Positions 1 to 9,171 of a DNA stretch of 60,107 bases are shown here, in pieces. A program made the position numbers and the translations under genes. The stretch spans positions 1 to 60,107 of the forward strand of contig CALKTH010000115.1 in the NCBI GenBank assembly GCA_937997485.1. Reading direction: 5' to 3'. A model generated the notes under the pieces. That model was given only the letters and a program-made list of their open reading frames with translations. It was not told where the DNA came from and ran no database searches. This stretch comes from an uncultured Acidimicrobiales bacterium (GTDB lineage Bacteria; Actinomycetota; Acidimicrobiia; Acidimicrobiales; SZUA-35). The first letter of the stretch is position 1. Each line of letters starts with the position of its first letter.

Positions 1-65
1 CTGGCGCCACGCTCGGTCTTGGCCTGAGCCTTGAGGAAGGCGCTGATGAATTCGAAATGAAGCAT
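1..65 (-). CDS. Flp/TadE-type pilin, N-terminal fragment (partial)
   Basis: Only the first 21 codons lie in the window; the gene continues past the left edge. The visible start is MLHFEFISAFLKAQAKTERG followed by Ala. A short basic N-terminus ending in ERGA is what precedes the GxxxVEYG-type hydrophobic segment of actinobacterial Flp (type IVb) pilins. A GGAGA ribosome-binding site lies 8 bases before the ATG. It reads in the same direction as the tad assembly operon at 3.4-11.6 kb, so it is probably the structural pilin assembled by that machinery. The assignment rests on few residues plus context. Confidence 0.55.
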   Translation of the reverse strand, partial: MLHFEFISAFLKAQAKTERGA

Positions 66-179
66 TGGATTTCTCCGAAGGTTTGTTGTTCTGACCCCCG
101 GGCTCATGCCTCGAGGTGTAACCAAACCAACGACACAACACGCCCCTCACTTCATAGGCCACCAGCCCCAAATCCTGGG

Positions 180-884
180 TCAGTCCAGGGTGACGATGCC
201 CATGCGCACTGCCTGGAGCACGGCTTGGGTGCGATCTCGGGCGTCCAGCTTCTGATAGATCGACGCCAGGTGGTTCTTGACGGTCTTCTGGGAGATGTAC
301 AGCTTCTCGGCCACCTCCGGCGTGGAGCACCCGTCAGCGATGAGCTGGAGGACCTCCTCTTCACGCTTTGTGATGATCCGCTGAGACTCGGACTCGTTGT
401 CCTGGCGGCGCACCTCGGCCAGCATCGAGGCAGCGAGTCGAGGTGACAGTGCGGTCTCTCCCCCGGCCACGGTCTCGATCGCTGAGGCGATCTCGTCCGT
501 CGAGCAGTCCTTCACGAGGTAGCCGTTGGCTCCCGCTCGGATTGCTTCGGCCAAGACATCCTGATCGGCGTGCATGGTCAGCATCACGATCCGGGTCTCG
601 GGGAGCCGCTCCTTGATCTGTCGAGTCGCCTCGACGCCGTCGAGTTCCGGCATGGACACGTCCATGAGGATCACGTCGGGTCGCAGCGCCATGGCGAGAT
701 CCACGGCCTCTGCTCCGTCGCGAGCCTCTCCGACCACTTCGAAGCCACGCTCGGCCATCGAACGTCGAAGGCCCTCACGCAGCATCTTGTGATCATCAGC
801 CAGCATCAAACGGATGCTCGCTGGTGTCCGGGGTTCTGGTCGCCGAGACCCCTGTTGTGTCGTCAATCCTGTGCGAGGAAGCAC
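180..884 (-). CDS. NarL/FixJ-family response regulator
   Basis: DNA-binding response regulator of 234 residues. An N-terminal receiver domain (about residues 24-145) has the acidic pair in LMLADDH, phospho-acceptor Asp75 (ILMDVSMPE) and the conserved lysine in YLVKD. A LuxR-type helix-turn-helix follows (about 168-228), recognisable by TKREEEVLQLIADG and SQKTVKNHLASIYQKL. The GTG start lies inside the last codons of the upstream histidine kinase gene (22-base overlap) and has a GGAGAAGGG ribosome-binding site, so the pair is translationally coupled. Next to the Flp pilin fragment, it is a candidate regulator of pilus expression, but that link is only positional. Confidence 0.93.
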   Translation of the reverse strand: MLPRTGLTTQQGSRRPEPRTPASIRLMLADDHKMLREGLRRSMAERGFEVVGEARDGAEAVDLAMALRPDVILMDVSMPELDGVEATRQIKERLPETRIVMLTMHADQDVLAEAIRAGANGYLVKDCSTDEIASAIETVAGGETALSPRLAASMLAEVRRQDNESESQRIITKREEEVLQLIADGCSTPEVAEKLYISQKTVKNHLASIYQKLDARDRTQAVLQAVRMGIVTLD

Positions 885-2614
885 CGTACGTTTGTCCCTT
901 CTCCGGGTGATGAGTTCAATTCGAGCGTTGCCCCGATACTCGAGGCCCGCTCTCGCATGCCAACGATCCCGTAGGAGTCCACCCGGCCGGCATCGCCAGC
1001 GGGGAATCCCTTTCCGTTGTCGTCGACGTCGAGCACTGCTTCTGTCCCATCACAGCGCCACGTGACCGATGCACGTGTTGCTTCTGCATGCCGTTCGACA
1101 TTCACGAGGGCTTCTTGAGCGATTCGCCACATTTCTCGCTCTTGCAGGATGGGCAGACGCGGACCGCGATCGCAGTCCAATTCGATCTCGATACCGCTTC
1201 GTTCAGCGACGCGAGCCGAGAATTCCTCAACGGTGACGGCGAAGTCTTTTTCGGCGTCAACGTCGGTGCGCAAGTCATAGAGCGTGTCTCGGACTTCGCC
1301 GATCACCGTGCCCAAGTCGTCGCGCAGATCTTGAATGGCGTTGCCCAGCGGCTCGCCTTGCTCTTGTCGTCGGGCGAGACGATCCAGCTCGAACCCGAGA
1401 TACGCCAAAGACTGACCGATGCGGTCGTGGAGATCGCGAGCAATACGGGTGCGCTCTTCGTCGGCGCCCACCGTACGAAGCCGAGCGAACCAGCGAGCGT
1501 TGTCAATGGCCAGCGCCACCGGGTCCACAAAGCTCTGCATGACCTCGCGATCCCGCTCACCGAATCGTTCCGGGTCCCGGTGCTCAATGGCGAGGAGGCC
1601 GATGAGGTTCCCCCGGGCCATGAGCGGTGCGTAGATGGCGGACTGTGACGCTGGTCGCAAGCCAGGGCCGCCCACAGAGAGATCGCTGGCAAGGACCAAC
1701 CGGCGGGTACGGATGGCCTTGCTGACCGGAGGAGGGAGATCCGACAACCGGAGGTCTCGCCCCAGCGGGAGCGCCGACTTCTTCGCCACCACCCAGGATC
1801 CATCCGCTTCATCGACCACGAAGATGGCGGCCGCATCGTGGCCCAGGAGCCCGCGCAGCCGCGACAGCGTCGATTCGAGGACCTCTTCCATGTCGAGCGA
1901 GGCGGGAAGCGTCTGGGCGACGCGGTGGAGGTTGAACAAGAGCGCGTTGGCATCCGCCAGGCGCGTGAGCCGATCCATGGCCAGCGAGTGCTGACGGTTG
2001 GCCTCGCCGGAGATTCGGCGTCCGTACCCGGCGACGACACCGACGAGGAGGAGCACCACCATCCACTGGCCGGCCGCGGCGAACGCTTCTTGCGTCCAGT
2101 TCTGACTCTCGAGAGCGGGGATGGAAACAGCGAAACCGGAAGCTGCGGCAATCCGGATCCCAAAGCCAAAGCCGCGAGCGAAACCCGCCACGATGACGGC
2201 GGTGACAAGCGAGAACACCAGCGGTGACTCCCAATATCCCGTCGCCGTGAGTGCGAAGACGTGGAGGACGACTTCCAGGAGGAGGGGAATCACGCTGCGC
2301 GTCGAGCCGGTGTCGCGCAGGGGCGTGGTGGTTCGTACGGCGGTGTTGCAAACCACGGCAGCGACCCAGGCCACGACCGTCAGGTTCGAATCGACGAAGG
2401 CCCCAGCGGCCAAGGTGACCGACACCATGGCGGTTGCCCACCGGACAGCGAGAATTGCCGGTGCGAACGGAGCGAGAAGATCGGGGTCCTTCCCCGGAGA
2501 GGAGCTTGCCCCGCGTCGCTGATCCGTCCCTCGGGCGCGACTTGAACGGCCGCGCTCGGAGAGCGGATGTCTGACCGTCGAGCGGTCCTCGGGGCGATTG
2601 ACAGTTTCGACCAT
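863..2614 (-). CDS. NarL-type sensor histidine kinase with membrane and GAF domains
   Basis: Sensor kinase of 583 residues. A hydrophilic, arginine-rich N-terminus of about 45 residues is followed by roughly six hydrophobic segments (about 50-200), a GAF domain (about 225-370), and a HisKA_3 dimerisation domain with the phospho-accepting His396 in ARDLHDRIGQSLAYL. It ends in a HATPase_c domain (N box NVERHAE, G boxes DNGKGFP and GIVGMRERA). HisKA_3 kinases pair with LuxR-type regulators, matching the overlapping downstream gene. The membrane block looks integral, so the stimulus may be sensed in or at the membrane, with the GAF domain adding a cytoplasmic ligand. The signal is unknown. Confidence 0.93.
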   Translation of the reverse strand: MVETVNRPEDRSTVRHPLSERGRSSRARGTDQRRGASSSPGKDPDLLAPFAPAILAVRWATAMVSVTLAAGAFVDSNLTVVAWVAAVVCNTAVRTTTPLRDTGSTRSVIPLLLEVVLHVFALTATGYWESPLVFSLVTAVIVAGFARGFGFGIRIAAASGFAVSIPALESQNWTQEAFAAAGQWMVVLLLVGVVAGYGRRISGEANRQHSLAMDRLTRLADANALLFNLHRVAQTLPASLDMEEVLESTLSRLRGLLGHDAAAIFVVDEADGSWVVAKKSALPLGRDLRLSDLPPPVSKAIRTRRLVLASDLSVGGPGLRPASQSAIYAPLMARGNLIGLLAIEHRDPERFGERDREVMQSFVDPVALAIDNARWFARLRTVGADEERTRIARDLHDRIGQSLAYLGFELDRLARRQEQGEPLGNAIQDLRDDLGTVIGEVRDTLYDLRTDVDAEKDFAVTVEEFSARVAERSGIEIELDCDRGPRLPILQEREMWRIAQEALVNVERHAEATRASVTWRCDGTEAVLDVDDNGKGFPAGDAGRVDSYGIVGMRERASSIGATLELNSSPGEGTNVRCFLAQD

Positions 2615-2705
2615 GCGCGAAGGCGGGCCATTCGGCCCGTGCTCCCTGCATCGGCGGGCGCATCGCCGAGTTGAGTCAGGCGGCCCATTGGGTCACGATG
2701 ACCCA

Positions 2706-3368
2706 GTGCGACTCATCGGACTCACCGGCGGTATCGGATCAGGAAAGTCCTCGGTTTCGGCCGAGCTCGTTCGACGTGGCGCGGTGCTCGTCGATGCCGA
2801 CGCCATCGTGAAGGAGCTTCAGGCTCCGGGCCAGCCAGTCTTTGACGCGATGGTCGAGCGATGGGGTGACCGCGTGGTGGCAGAGCACGGGGGCCTTGAC
2901 CGCGCTGCGGTCGCCAAGATCGTGTTCAGCGACGAAGCGGAACTGCGAGCCTTGGAGAAGTTGATTCACCCCGAGGTTCGCAAGGAATCGGATCGTCGAG
3001 TCAGTGCAGCGGCGGAGACAGACCGCGTGGTGATTCTGGATCTCCCTCTCCTGGCCGAGGCTCGCCTCCACGGAGGCACCGGCCCGGACGGTCGGGGCAC
3101 CTCGGCCATCGTCGTCGTGGACTGCCCGGTGGACACCGCCGTCAGCCGACTCATCGAGTTCCGGAACTTCAGTGAGGAGGACGCCCGAGCCCGAGTGGCC
3201 AAGCAGGCCACCCGAGAGGAACGTCGCTCGATCGCCGACTTCGTGATCGACAACAGCGGGTCTGAGGCTGGTCTCGTGGCAGAGGTCGATCGGTGCTGGA
3301 CGTGGCTGGAGACGCTGGAACAGACCGTGTGGCCGCCGCCACGCTCGGCTTCGGATCAGCCGGCCTGA
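2706..3368 (+). CDS. coaE: dephospho-CoA kinase
   Basis: Catalyses the last step of coenzyme A synthesis, ATP-dependent 3'-phosphorylation of dephospho-CoA, in the cytosol. The GTG start at 2706 places the P-loop GLTGGIGSGKSS at residues 5-16; the frame stays open upstream to 2598 but that stretch has no kinase homology and overlaps the divergent kinase gene. VDADAIVKELQAPGQP is the CoaE substrate-binding region, and the lid with ATREERRSIADFVIDNSG is typical. The 220-residue protein lacks the GrpB-like C-terminal extension found in mycobacterial CoaE. Its 3' end overlaps the convergent membrane-protein gene by 13 bases. In M. tuberculosis coaE follows rpsA on the same strand; here it is inverted and separated from rpsA by the tad operon. 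Confidence 0.95.
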   Translation: MRLIGLTGGIGSGKSSVSAELVRRGAVLVDADAIVKELQAPGQPVFDAMVERWGDRVVAEHGGLDRAAVAKIVFSDEAELRALEKLIHPEVRKESDRRVSAAAETDRVVILDLPLLAEARLHGGTGPDGRGTSAIVVVDCPVDTAVSRLIEFRNFSEEDARARVAKQATREERRSIADFVIDNSGSEAGLVAEVDRCWTWLETLEQTVWPPPRSASDQPA

Positions 3369-4885
3369 TTGCGAACGGCGACGATCCAGTCGTCGCTTTC
3401 GAGTGCGACGGCCCAACCCAAGGCTTCGCCATCGTCGGAGCGAAGCCACTCAGCGAGCGGTGACTCGGCTTCCCACAGCACGGCATCAGCCTCACGGCGC
3501 CCGAGGATCTCTTCGATGTTCTGGCCGAAGAAGAGATCCCGGTGATCGTCGAGCACGTCCTGGGGATAGAAGTCGAACCGATCGTCCACGAACACACTCG
3601 CCTCGTCGCCGAAGCGGGCCTCGAGGTAGTTGCCGACGCTGTCCCGCTGAATGAGCATCACGTCGGGATTGGCGACCAGTGAGCGCTCCTCGAGCCAGTC
3701 GACCTCTTCGACCGGGTAGTCCTCGAGGTCGAGGGCAGTCGAGCCGACGATCATGGCGCTCACGACAACGATGCCCCCGAGCGCAGTTCCAACGACGGCC
3801 TTCGCGATGACACCACGCTCGGAGCCATCCAGATCGGTCTTCCAGACAAGACCGAACGCACTGAACGTGGCCAAGACGAGCGAGGCTGGCCCGAGGTTTC
3901 GCAGTGCAAGCAGCGCCATCACCGTCATGCCGAATCCGGGGATCAAGCTGCGCCAGGTGCCGCCGAGACGGGCGGATGCGACGAAGGCAAACACCAGACC
4001 AAGGAAGACCCACTGCGTTGGCGAGTCGAATGAGGGAGATCGCCACTCGGCGACGCCCTCCACGGCTGCTGAGTTGCTGATCAGCTCGAAGGGAAAGATC
4101 AGCAGCCGTAGGCCAAGCGGATTGATGGCACCCAACGCCGTCCCCGCGAGTGTCCAGCCAAGCACGCTGAGCTCATGCCGAGGCAATGCTCGATCATCGA
4201 GCCATGTGCCGACGAGTGTCGCCCCAACGATCAGCACCGCCAGAGGGAACGATCCGTTGCTGTTGACCCAAAGCCACATGACCGGCAAGAGCATCCAGGC
4301 GGCTCGCTGCTTCTGCAGCACTTGGAGCACGAACGCCAGTCCGAGCAAACCGAAGAGCAGGGGGCGAGGCGTCCAAAGTGACGCTCCGACGACGACGGCC
4401 AAACCGACCAGCAGCACCCGAATGGCTGGGTGCCGCGCCGGCTGGGAGAGCCGCCAGAGCATCCAGGTGATCGTTCCGGTCAAGGCGCCGTGCAAGAGGC
4501 GAATGGACCAAAAGCCCACGTTCTCGAAGAGGAGTCGATAGATGACGCTCGGGAGCCAGCTCTGGACCGTCCAAGGCTCGCCAGCGGCAGTTGCCGAGTA
4601 GACATCGACGGTCGGGACCGATCCGCTCTCGAGGATGAGCCGGCCTGTCGCGAAGTGCGTCAGAAAGCTGTTGTCGCTGATGACGCGGCTTCCCACGATG
4701 AAGCCGACGAGCGCCATGACGAGCCCAATACCGGCGGACACGTCGACGTCGAAACGTGACCGTGATGCCTCCGTTGGCTCAGAACCGGAAGGCGCTGCCT
4801 CCGCATTGCGAGCCGGGACGTCTGGTTGACGTTTGATTCGAGGCGGCCGTGCCTTCGTTGGCGCGGGTGACTGCGGCGTCGTCAT
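3356..4885 (-). CDS. polytopic membrane protein, GT-C glycosyltransferase-like, in the tad operon
   Basis: A 509-residue protein with a proline-rich cytoplasmic N-terminus (about 45 residues), around nine or ten hydrophobic segments (about 50-385) and a soluble C-terminal domain of about 120 residues. The first loop has HFATGRLILESG.VPTVDVYS, and the C-terminal domain contains VFVDDRFDFYP and EADAVLWEAESPLAEWL. This layout is seen in large uncharacterised membrane families related to Dol-P-mannosyltransferase-like GT-C enzymes. I cannot name a substrate. It starts 20 bases after tadC on the same strand and is therefore probably the last gene of the pilus operon. It could modify pilin or a surface glycan, or be an unrelated passenger. 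It ends convergently with coaE. Confidence 0.6.
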   Translation of the reverse strand: MTTPQSPAPTKARPPRIKRQPDVPARNAEAAPSGSEPTEASRSRFDVDVSAGIGLVMALVGFIVGSRVISDNSFLTHFATGRLILESGSVPTVDVYSATAAGEPWTVQSWLPSVIYRLLFENVGFWSIRLLHGALTGTITWMLWRLSQPARHPAIRVLLVGLAVVVGASLWTPRPLLFGLLGLAFVLQVLQKQRAAWMLLPVMWLWVNSNGSFPLAVLIVGATLVGTWLDDRALPRHELSVLGWTLAGTALGAINPLGLRLLIFPFELISNSAAVEGVAEWRSPSFDSPTQWVFLGLVFAFVASARLGGTWRSLIPGFGMTVMALLALRNLGPASLVLATFSAFGLVWKTDLDGSERGVIAKAVVGTALGGIVVVSAMIVGSTALDLEDYPVEEVDWLEERSLVANPDVMLIQRDSVGNYLEARFGDEASVFVDDRFDFYPQDVLDDHRDLFFGQNIEEILGRREADAVLWEAESPLAEWLRSDDGEALGWAVALESDDWIVAVRNQAG

Positions 4886-4905
4886 GCCTCACCTGTCGGC
4901 AGGTG

Positions 4906-5847
4906 TCAGAAGTTTTCGATGATGTTGATGATGGCCGGACCAAGAACCACAACGAAGAGCGCCGGGAAGATGCAGAACACCATCGGGATCATCATCTTGA
5001 CCGGTGCCTTCTGCGCCTGCTCCTGCGCCTTCTGACGACGCTTCACACGAAGCTCGTCGGCTTGAGAGCGGAGCACGCGGCCGATGGACACACCGAACTG
5101 GTCGGCCTGAATCATGGCCATCACGAACGATCGAACCTCAGGCGTGTCACACCGCTCGTCCATGGCTCGCAGCGCGTCGGCGCGGGTTGAACCCGCCCGA
5201 CTCTCACCAAGCACGCGGCTGAACTCGTCGGACAGCTCGCCCGGGACGTTCATGATCACGCGGTCCAGGGCCTGCTCGAAGCCGAGGCCAGCCTCCACCG
5301 AGATGACCAGGAGGTCCATGATGTCGGGCAGCGCTCGCTGGATGGCCTTTTGGCGAGTCTCGACCTTCTTGTTGAGCTGCGAGGTTGGGCCGAGGGCGCC
5401 AACCATGACGCCAAGACCGATGAGGGCGTAAAGCAGGATCCCGCTCTGACCCAGCGGGTTGACAATCACATGCAACAGCACCCAGAAGGGAACGAACACG
5501 AATCCCAGGATTCGCTGAGCGAGGAAGCGTTCGACTTTGTCGGGCGAGTTGATACCGGCCTGGACGTGCTTGCGACGAACCGACTCGACGTAGTCCGGTG
5601 GGTTGAAGCGTCCGCCGAACTTACTGAGCATCTCGACCAACGGACCAGAGAGGCGTTCGCGAAGAGGAACGAGCAGTTCCTGGTCACGGACATTCTCGAC
5701 CTCGTAGTCGTCAAGTTGCCGCAGTGTGGAGCGCAGCGTCGCCTTCTCTTCGGCCTGTCCAAGCACCGAGAACAGGATCAGCGCAATACCGAGGCCAATG
5801 CCACCGGTGAGCGCCGCCGGCCCAAGGTTGGTGAGGATGTCAAACAT
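4906..5847 (-). CDS. tadC: Tad pilus inner-membrane platform protein TadC
   Basis: Type II secretion F-family protein of 313 residues with membrane segments near residues 8-28, 110-150 and 285-308. The T2SSF domain (about 170-295) contains RALPDIMDLLVISVEAGLGF and the family motif FVMAMIQADQFGVSIGRVLR. With TadB it forms the inner-membrane platform on which the TadA ATPase drives Flp pilus assembly. It overlaps the tadB stop by 8 bases, consistent with coupled translation and an equimolar TadB/TadC platform. Confidence 0.92.
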   Translation of the reverse strand: MFDILTNLGPAALTGGIGLGIALILFSVLGQAEEKATLRSTLRQLDDYEVENVRDQELLVPLRERLSGPLVEMLSKFGGRFNPPDYVESVRRKHVQAGINSPDKVERFLAQRILGFVFVPFWVLLHVIVNPLGQSGILLYALIGLGVMVGALGPTSQLNKKVETRQKAIQRALPDIMDLLVISVEAGLGFEQALDRVIMNVPGELSDEFSRVLGESRAGSTRADALRAMDERCDTPEVRSFVMAMIQADQFGVSIGRVLRSQADELRVKRRQKAQEQAQKAPVKMMIPMVFCIFPALFVVVLGPAIINIIENF

Positions 5848-7750
5848 TGATCGTGATCACTTTCTTCATCCAGGCAAAGCCGATGAGGCTGGCCACGACG
5901 CCAAGTCCGAGGAAGATGTTCCCCAGGAAGTTGGTGAAGAGCGTGTTGATGTACTCCGGGTTCATCAGCCACATCACGAAGCCGAGACCGGGAGGCAGAC
6001 CGCCGAGGAGGATGGCGGACATCTTGCCTTCAGCGGTGAGCGTGGCGACCTCGCCCTTTAGGCGCTCACGGGCGGTCATCGTGTCCGAGACCGTCATGAG
6101 CAGCTCGTTCAAGTTGCCGCCGACCTCTCGCTGAATGCCGATTGCCATGACAGCCCAGGCGAAGTCGGGGCTGTTGAGCCGCTCGGCGGCGCTGCCAAGA
6201 GCCTCTTCCAGCTCTCGACCCAGGCGAGCTTCGGTCATGACTCGACGGAGCTCGTAGCCCATCGGATCCACTGACTCCTTGGAGACGGCCTCGAGGCCCT
6301 GAGGCAACGAGTAGCCAGCTCGAAGCGTGCCAGCGAGAAGTTGGAGCGTGTCCGGAAGCTGCTTTTCGAACGCACGGATTCGTCGAGAGGCCCGGAATCG
6401 GACGTAGCCGAGGGCCATCACGGCCACCAGGAACATCGCGATCATGGCGCCCAAGATGCCGCCAAGAAGGAAGAAGCCAAGTGCGCCGCCGAAGGCGATC
6501 ATGGCGAGGTAGAACGACATCGCCTCACCGGGCCGGAGAGGGATCTTCGCTCGCTCCAGGAGTTCTTCGACCTTGAGCAGGAAGCCGCGATCTTCAGCGA
6601 AGCTCTCGGACATTTCGACGGCTCGTTGCACGAAAGCGGTCTGAACGATTGCGGAGTCCTCAGCGGTGAGGTCCGCCTCGTCACCACCAGCGGCGTACTT
6701 CGAGAGCAAACCATCAAGCGACGTCTGGCCACCGGCGAACAACTGGCCGAGAGAGAAGACGGCAAGGGCGATGCCGATGAAGGCCAGGCCGATGATGCCG
6801 TAGAGGCCCATCGACGTCTGGAGGAAGCTGAAGCGCGAGGGCTCGGGGACAATGACCGGAGTGAGTGCGAGCGTTCGGTTCACGAACTCGCCGGCTCCGA
6901 AGGAAACGTCCCGGGTCACTCCAGCAACAGTCAGCTTGACGTCGGAGCGTTCCGCCAGACTGGTCGAACCGTCGTACTGGACGACCAGACGATCACTGGC
7001 AACAGCGAATGCCCGCTCGGTCGTAGCGGACAGGTCCGCACGGTCGGTGGCGATGTTCATGCCACCGACCCGACTCACCATTGCCGAGATGTTGGGCGAG
7101 CCGCCATCGATCTGGACGTGAACGAGCTGGGCACCGCGTGCGATCAAGGCAGCCTGGGCTCCACCGAGGCTGATGGCAGAACCCGTGTCTTCGCCTGCGG
7201 AGATGACCACGAGGGTGCGAATGATCTCGGGGTCCTCTTCAGTGAAAAGCGAGACAGCTCGGTCAACAGCGTTGACGAGAACAGCGCCGCTGCTCACTTC
7301 GATGCGACCCACGCCGCTGCTGGCCGCCGCGCCGTCGCTGGTGAGTTTCTGCATCGTGATGGCACTGCTGCCGGCTTGCACGACGCCGACTTCGAGGCCG
7401 TTGGGGAGTTGGCGAAGTTCTTGCTGCAGCGTGGAAGTCACCTCGGCGAGAGCGTCGGCACGAACCATGCGCTGGTCCGAGTCGATCACGAACACCAGCT
7501 CATGCGCTTGGCCGGTCGCGGCCGCAGTGGTGACCCGCTCGATGGTTCGAGCGACGCCATCTTCGGTGATCGAGACAGCGTCGGCGCCAACGTTGTAGGC
7601 GTCGGCGATCATCATCATCTCGACCGGGGCGGTCCGACTGTCCACCCGGTGGATCGTCAACTCGGAGGGGCCGTCCTGAGCACCGGCGACGCCGACAGCC
7701 GAAAGGACGAGAGTCAGAATTGCGGCGAGGAGGGCAACGAAGCGCTTCAT
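5840..7750 (-). CDS. tadB: Tad pilus platform protein TadB with N-terminal VWA-like domain
   Basis: A 636-residue protein about twice the usual TadB length (roughly 280-320). Residues 1-24 are a signal peptide (ends VAGAQ). Residues about 75-260 look like a von Willebrand A fold (HELVFVIDSDQRM, later IIRTLVVISAGEDTG). The metal site is degenerate, with DSDQR where DxSxS is expected. After a transmembrane helix at about 313-335 comes the TadB T2SSF region (about 470-600), with QLPDTLQLLAGTLRAGYSLPQGL and FAWAVMAIGIQREVGGNL. The VWA part should face the cell exterior and could contact pilin or the cell wall; that is inference. The start overlaps the tadA stop by 4 bases. Confidence 0.9.
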   Translation of the reverse strand: MKRFVALLAAILTLVLSAVGVAGAQDGPSELTIHRVDSRTAPVEMMMIADAYNVGADAVSITEDGVARTIERVTTAAATGQAHELVFVIDSDQRMVRADALAEVTSTLQQELRQLPNGLEVGVVQAGSSAITMQKLTSDGAAASSGVGRIEVSSGAVLVNAVDRAVSLFTEEDPEIIRTLVVISAGEDTGSAISLGGAQAALIARGAQLVHVQIDGGSPNISAMVSRVGGMNIATDRADLSATTERAFAVASDRLVVQYDGSTSLAERSDVKLTVAGVTRDVSFGAGEFVNRTLALTPVIVPEPSRFSFLQTSMGLYGIIGLAFIGIALAVFSLGQLFAGGQTSLDGLLSKYAAGGDEADLTAEDSAIVQTAFVQRAVEMSESFAEDRGFLLKVEELLERAKIPLRPGEAMSFYLAMIAFGGALGFFLLGGILGAMIAMFLVAVMALGYVRFRASRRIRAFEKQLPDTLQLLAGTLRAGYSLPQGLEAVSKESVDPMGYELRRVMTEARLGRELEEALGSAAERLNSPDFAWAVMAIGIQREVGGNLNELLMTVSDTMTARERLKGEVATLTAEGKMSAILLGGLPPGLGFVMWLMNPEYINTLFTNFLGNIFLGLGVVASLIGFAWMKKVITINV

Positions 7751-9141
7751 CGTCGGCCTCGACCCTGCTGTGCGGGCTGCTCGCCGCCGGCGGCCGGGAC
7801 GCTGAACATCTCCGGGCCGAGACGAATGCCGTGGTCGGCAAGCTTCTGAGCGAACTTCGGGCGCACGCCCGTGGGCTTGAGCGATCCCTTGAATCGACCG
7901 CTCTCGTCCACGCCCGCCGAATAGTCGAAGAGGAAGACGTCCTGGAGGGTGATGATCTCGCCTTCCATGCCGGCCACCTCCGTGATGTGGGTGATGCGGC
8001 GGCTGCCGTCACGGAGTCGCTGCAGCTGGACGATCATGTCGACAGCGGAGGCGATCTGTTCACGAATGGCTCGAACTGGCAGGTCGTATCCGGCCATGAG
8101 CACCAGCGTCTCGAGACGGCTGAGCGAATCTCGTGGGTTGTTGGCGTGCAGGGTGGTGAGCGAGCCGTCGTGGCCCGTGTTCATGGCCTGCAGCATGTCG
8201 AGTGCTTCGCCGGAGCGGCACTCCCCGACCACGATGCGGTCGGGACGCATTCGAAGCGTGTTCTTGACGAGGTCGCGAATGGATACCTCACCCTTGCCTT
8301 CCACGTTCGCTGGCCGGGTCTCGAGCGACAGCACGTGGTCCTGGATGAGCTGGAGCTCCTTGGCGTCTTCCACGGTGATGATTCGCTCATCGCTGGGAAT
8401 GAAGGACGACAGCACGTTCAGGGTGGTGGTCTTTCCGGTACCGGTACCACCGGAGACGATGACGTTGAGCTTGCCGACGATGCACGCTTGCAGGAAGCGA
8501 GCCGAGTGCACGCTCAGCGTGCCGAAACGGATGAGGTCATCGATGCGCAGCGGGTCGGCAGAGAACTTTCGGATGGTGAGGAACGGTCCGCCAACGGAGA
8601 GCGGAGCGATCACTGCGTTCACACGTGAGCCGTCGGGAAGACGAGCGTCACAAAGCGGCGAGGACTCGTCGATTCGACGACCGACCTGAGCCACGATCTT
8701 GTCGATGATGCGGCGCAGGTGCATGTCGTCGACGAACGTGACCTCGTCGAGCGTGAGCTTGCCGCTGCGCTCCACGTAGATCTGCTTCGGGCCGTTACAC
8801 ATGATTTCGGAGACGTCGTCGTCTCGGAGCAGCTTGTCGATCGGGCCGTAGCCGAGAATGTCGTCGGAGACGTCCTGAATCAGCTGCGCTTTATCGGCCG
8901 CAGAGATCGGGGTCCGCTCGTTGGCGATGGCCGCATGCAACGACTCATGGACGCGCTTGCGCAGTTCATCCTCGCTCATGCGAGTGTCGTACAGGATCGG
9001 GCCCAGTTCCTCGATCAGCGAGGAGTGCACGCGATGGCGCAGTTCCTCGATGGCCGGGTCAACCCGTCCTGCGGCGGGGCCGGGACCAGCCGCAGCTGCG
9101 TCCTCGCCACTCGCTTCATGCAAACGTCGATAGAGAGACAT
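7747..9141 (-). CDS. tadA: Tad pilus secretion ATPase TadA/CpaF
   Basis: Type II/IV secretion system hexameric ATPase of 464 residues, cytoplasmic, powering Flp pilus assembly. The N-terminal domain (about 30-150) is typical of CpaF. The core has Walker A SGGTGTGKTTTL (about 235-246), an Asp box (ERIITVEDAKEL), Walker B RPDRIVVGECRSGEALDML and the His box GSLTTLHANNP. The C-terminus past about residue 415 is low-complexity and proline/glutamine rich. It sits between tadZ (30 bases upstream) and tadB (4-base overlap). Confidence 0.96.
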   Translation of the reverse strand: MSLYRRLHEASGEDAAAAGPGPAAGRVDPAIEELRHRVHSSLIEELGPILYDTRMSEDELRKRVHESLHAAIANERTPISAADKAQLIQDVSDDILGYGPIDKLLRDDDVSEIMCNGPKQIYVERSGKLTLDEVTFVDDMHLRRIIDKIVAQVGRRIDESSPLCDARLPDGSRVNAVIAPLSVGGPFLTIRKFSADPLRIDDLIRFGTLSVHSARFLQACIVGKLNVIVSGGTGTGKTTTLNVLSSFIPSDERIITVEDAKELQLIQDHVLSLETRPANVEGKGEVSIRDLVKNTLRMRPDRIVVGECRSGEALDMLQAMNTGHDGSLTTLHANNPRDSLSRLETLVLMAGYDLPVRAIREQIASAVDMIVQLQRLRDGSRRITHITEVAGMEGEIITLQDVFLFDYSAGVDESGRFKGSLKPTGVRPKFAQKLADHGIRLGPEMFSVPAAGGEQPAQQGRGRR

Positions 9142-9171
9142 TCGTCTCGCTCCTTCTCAGATCTTGTTTCG

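Noticed and set aside
6341-7849. Long rightward frame of 502 codons opposite tadB.
   Set aside because: It is antisense to a clear TadB fusion in a high-GC genome; its translation is rich in His, Gly, Arg and Asp, with no recognisable domain.
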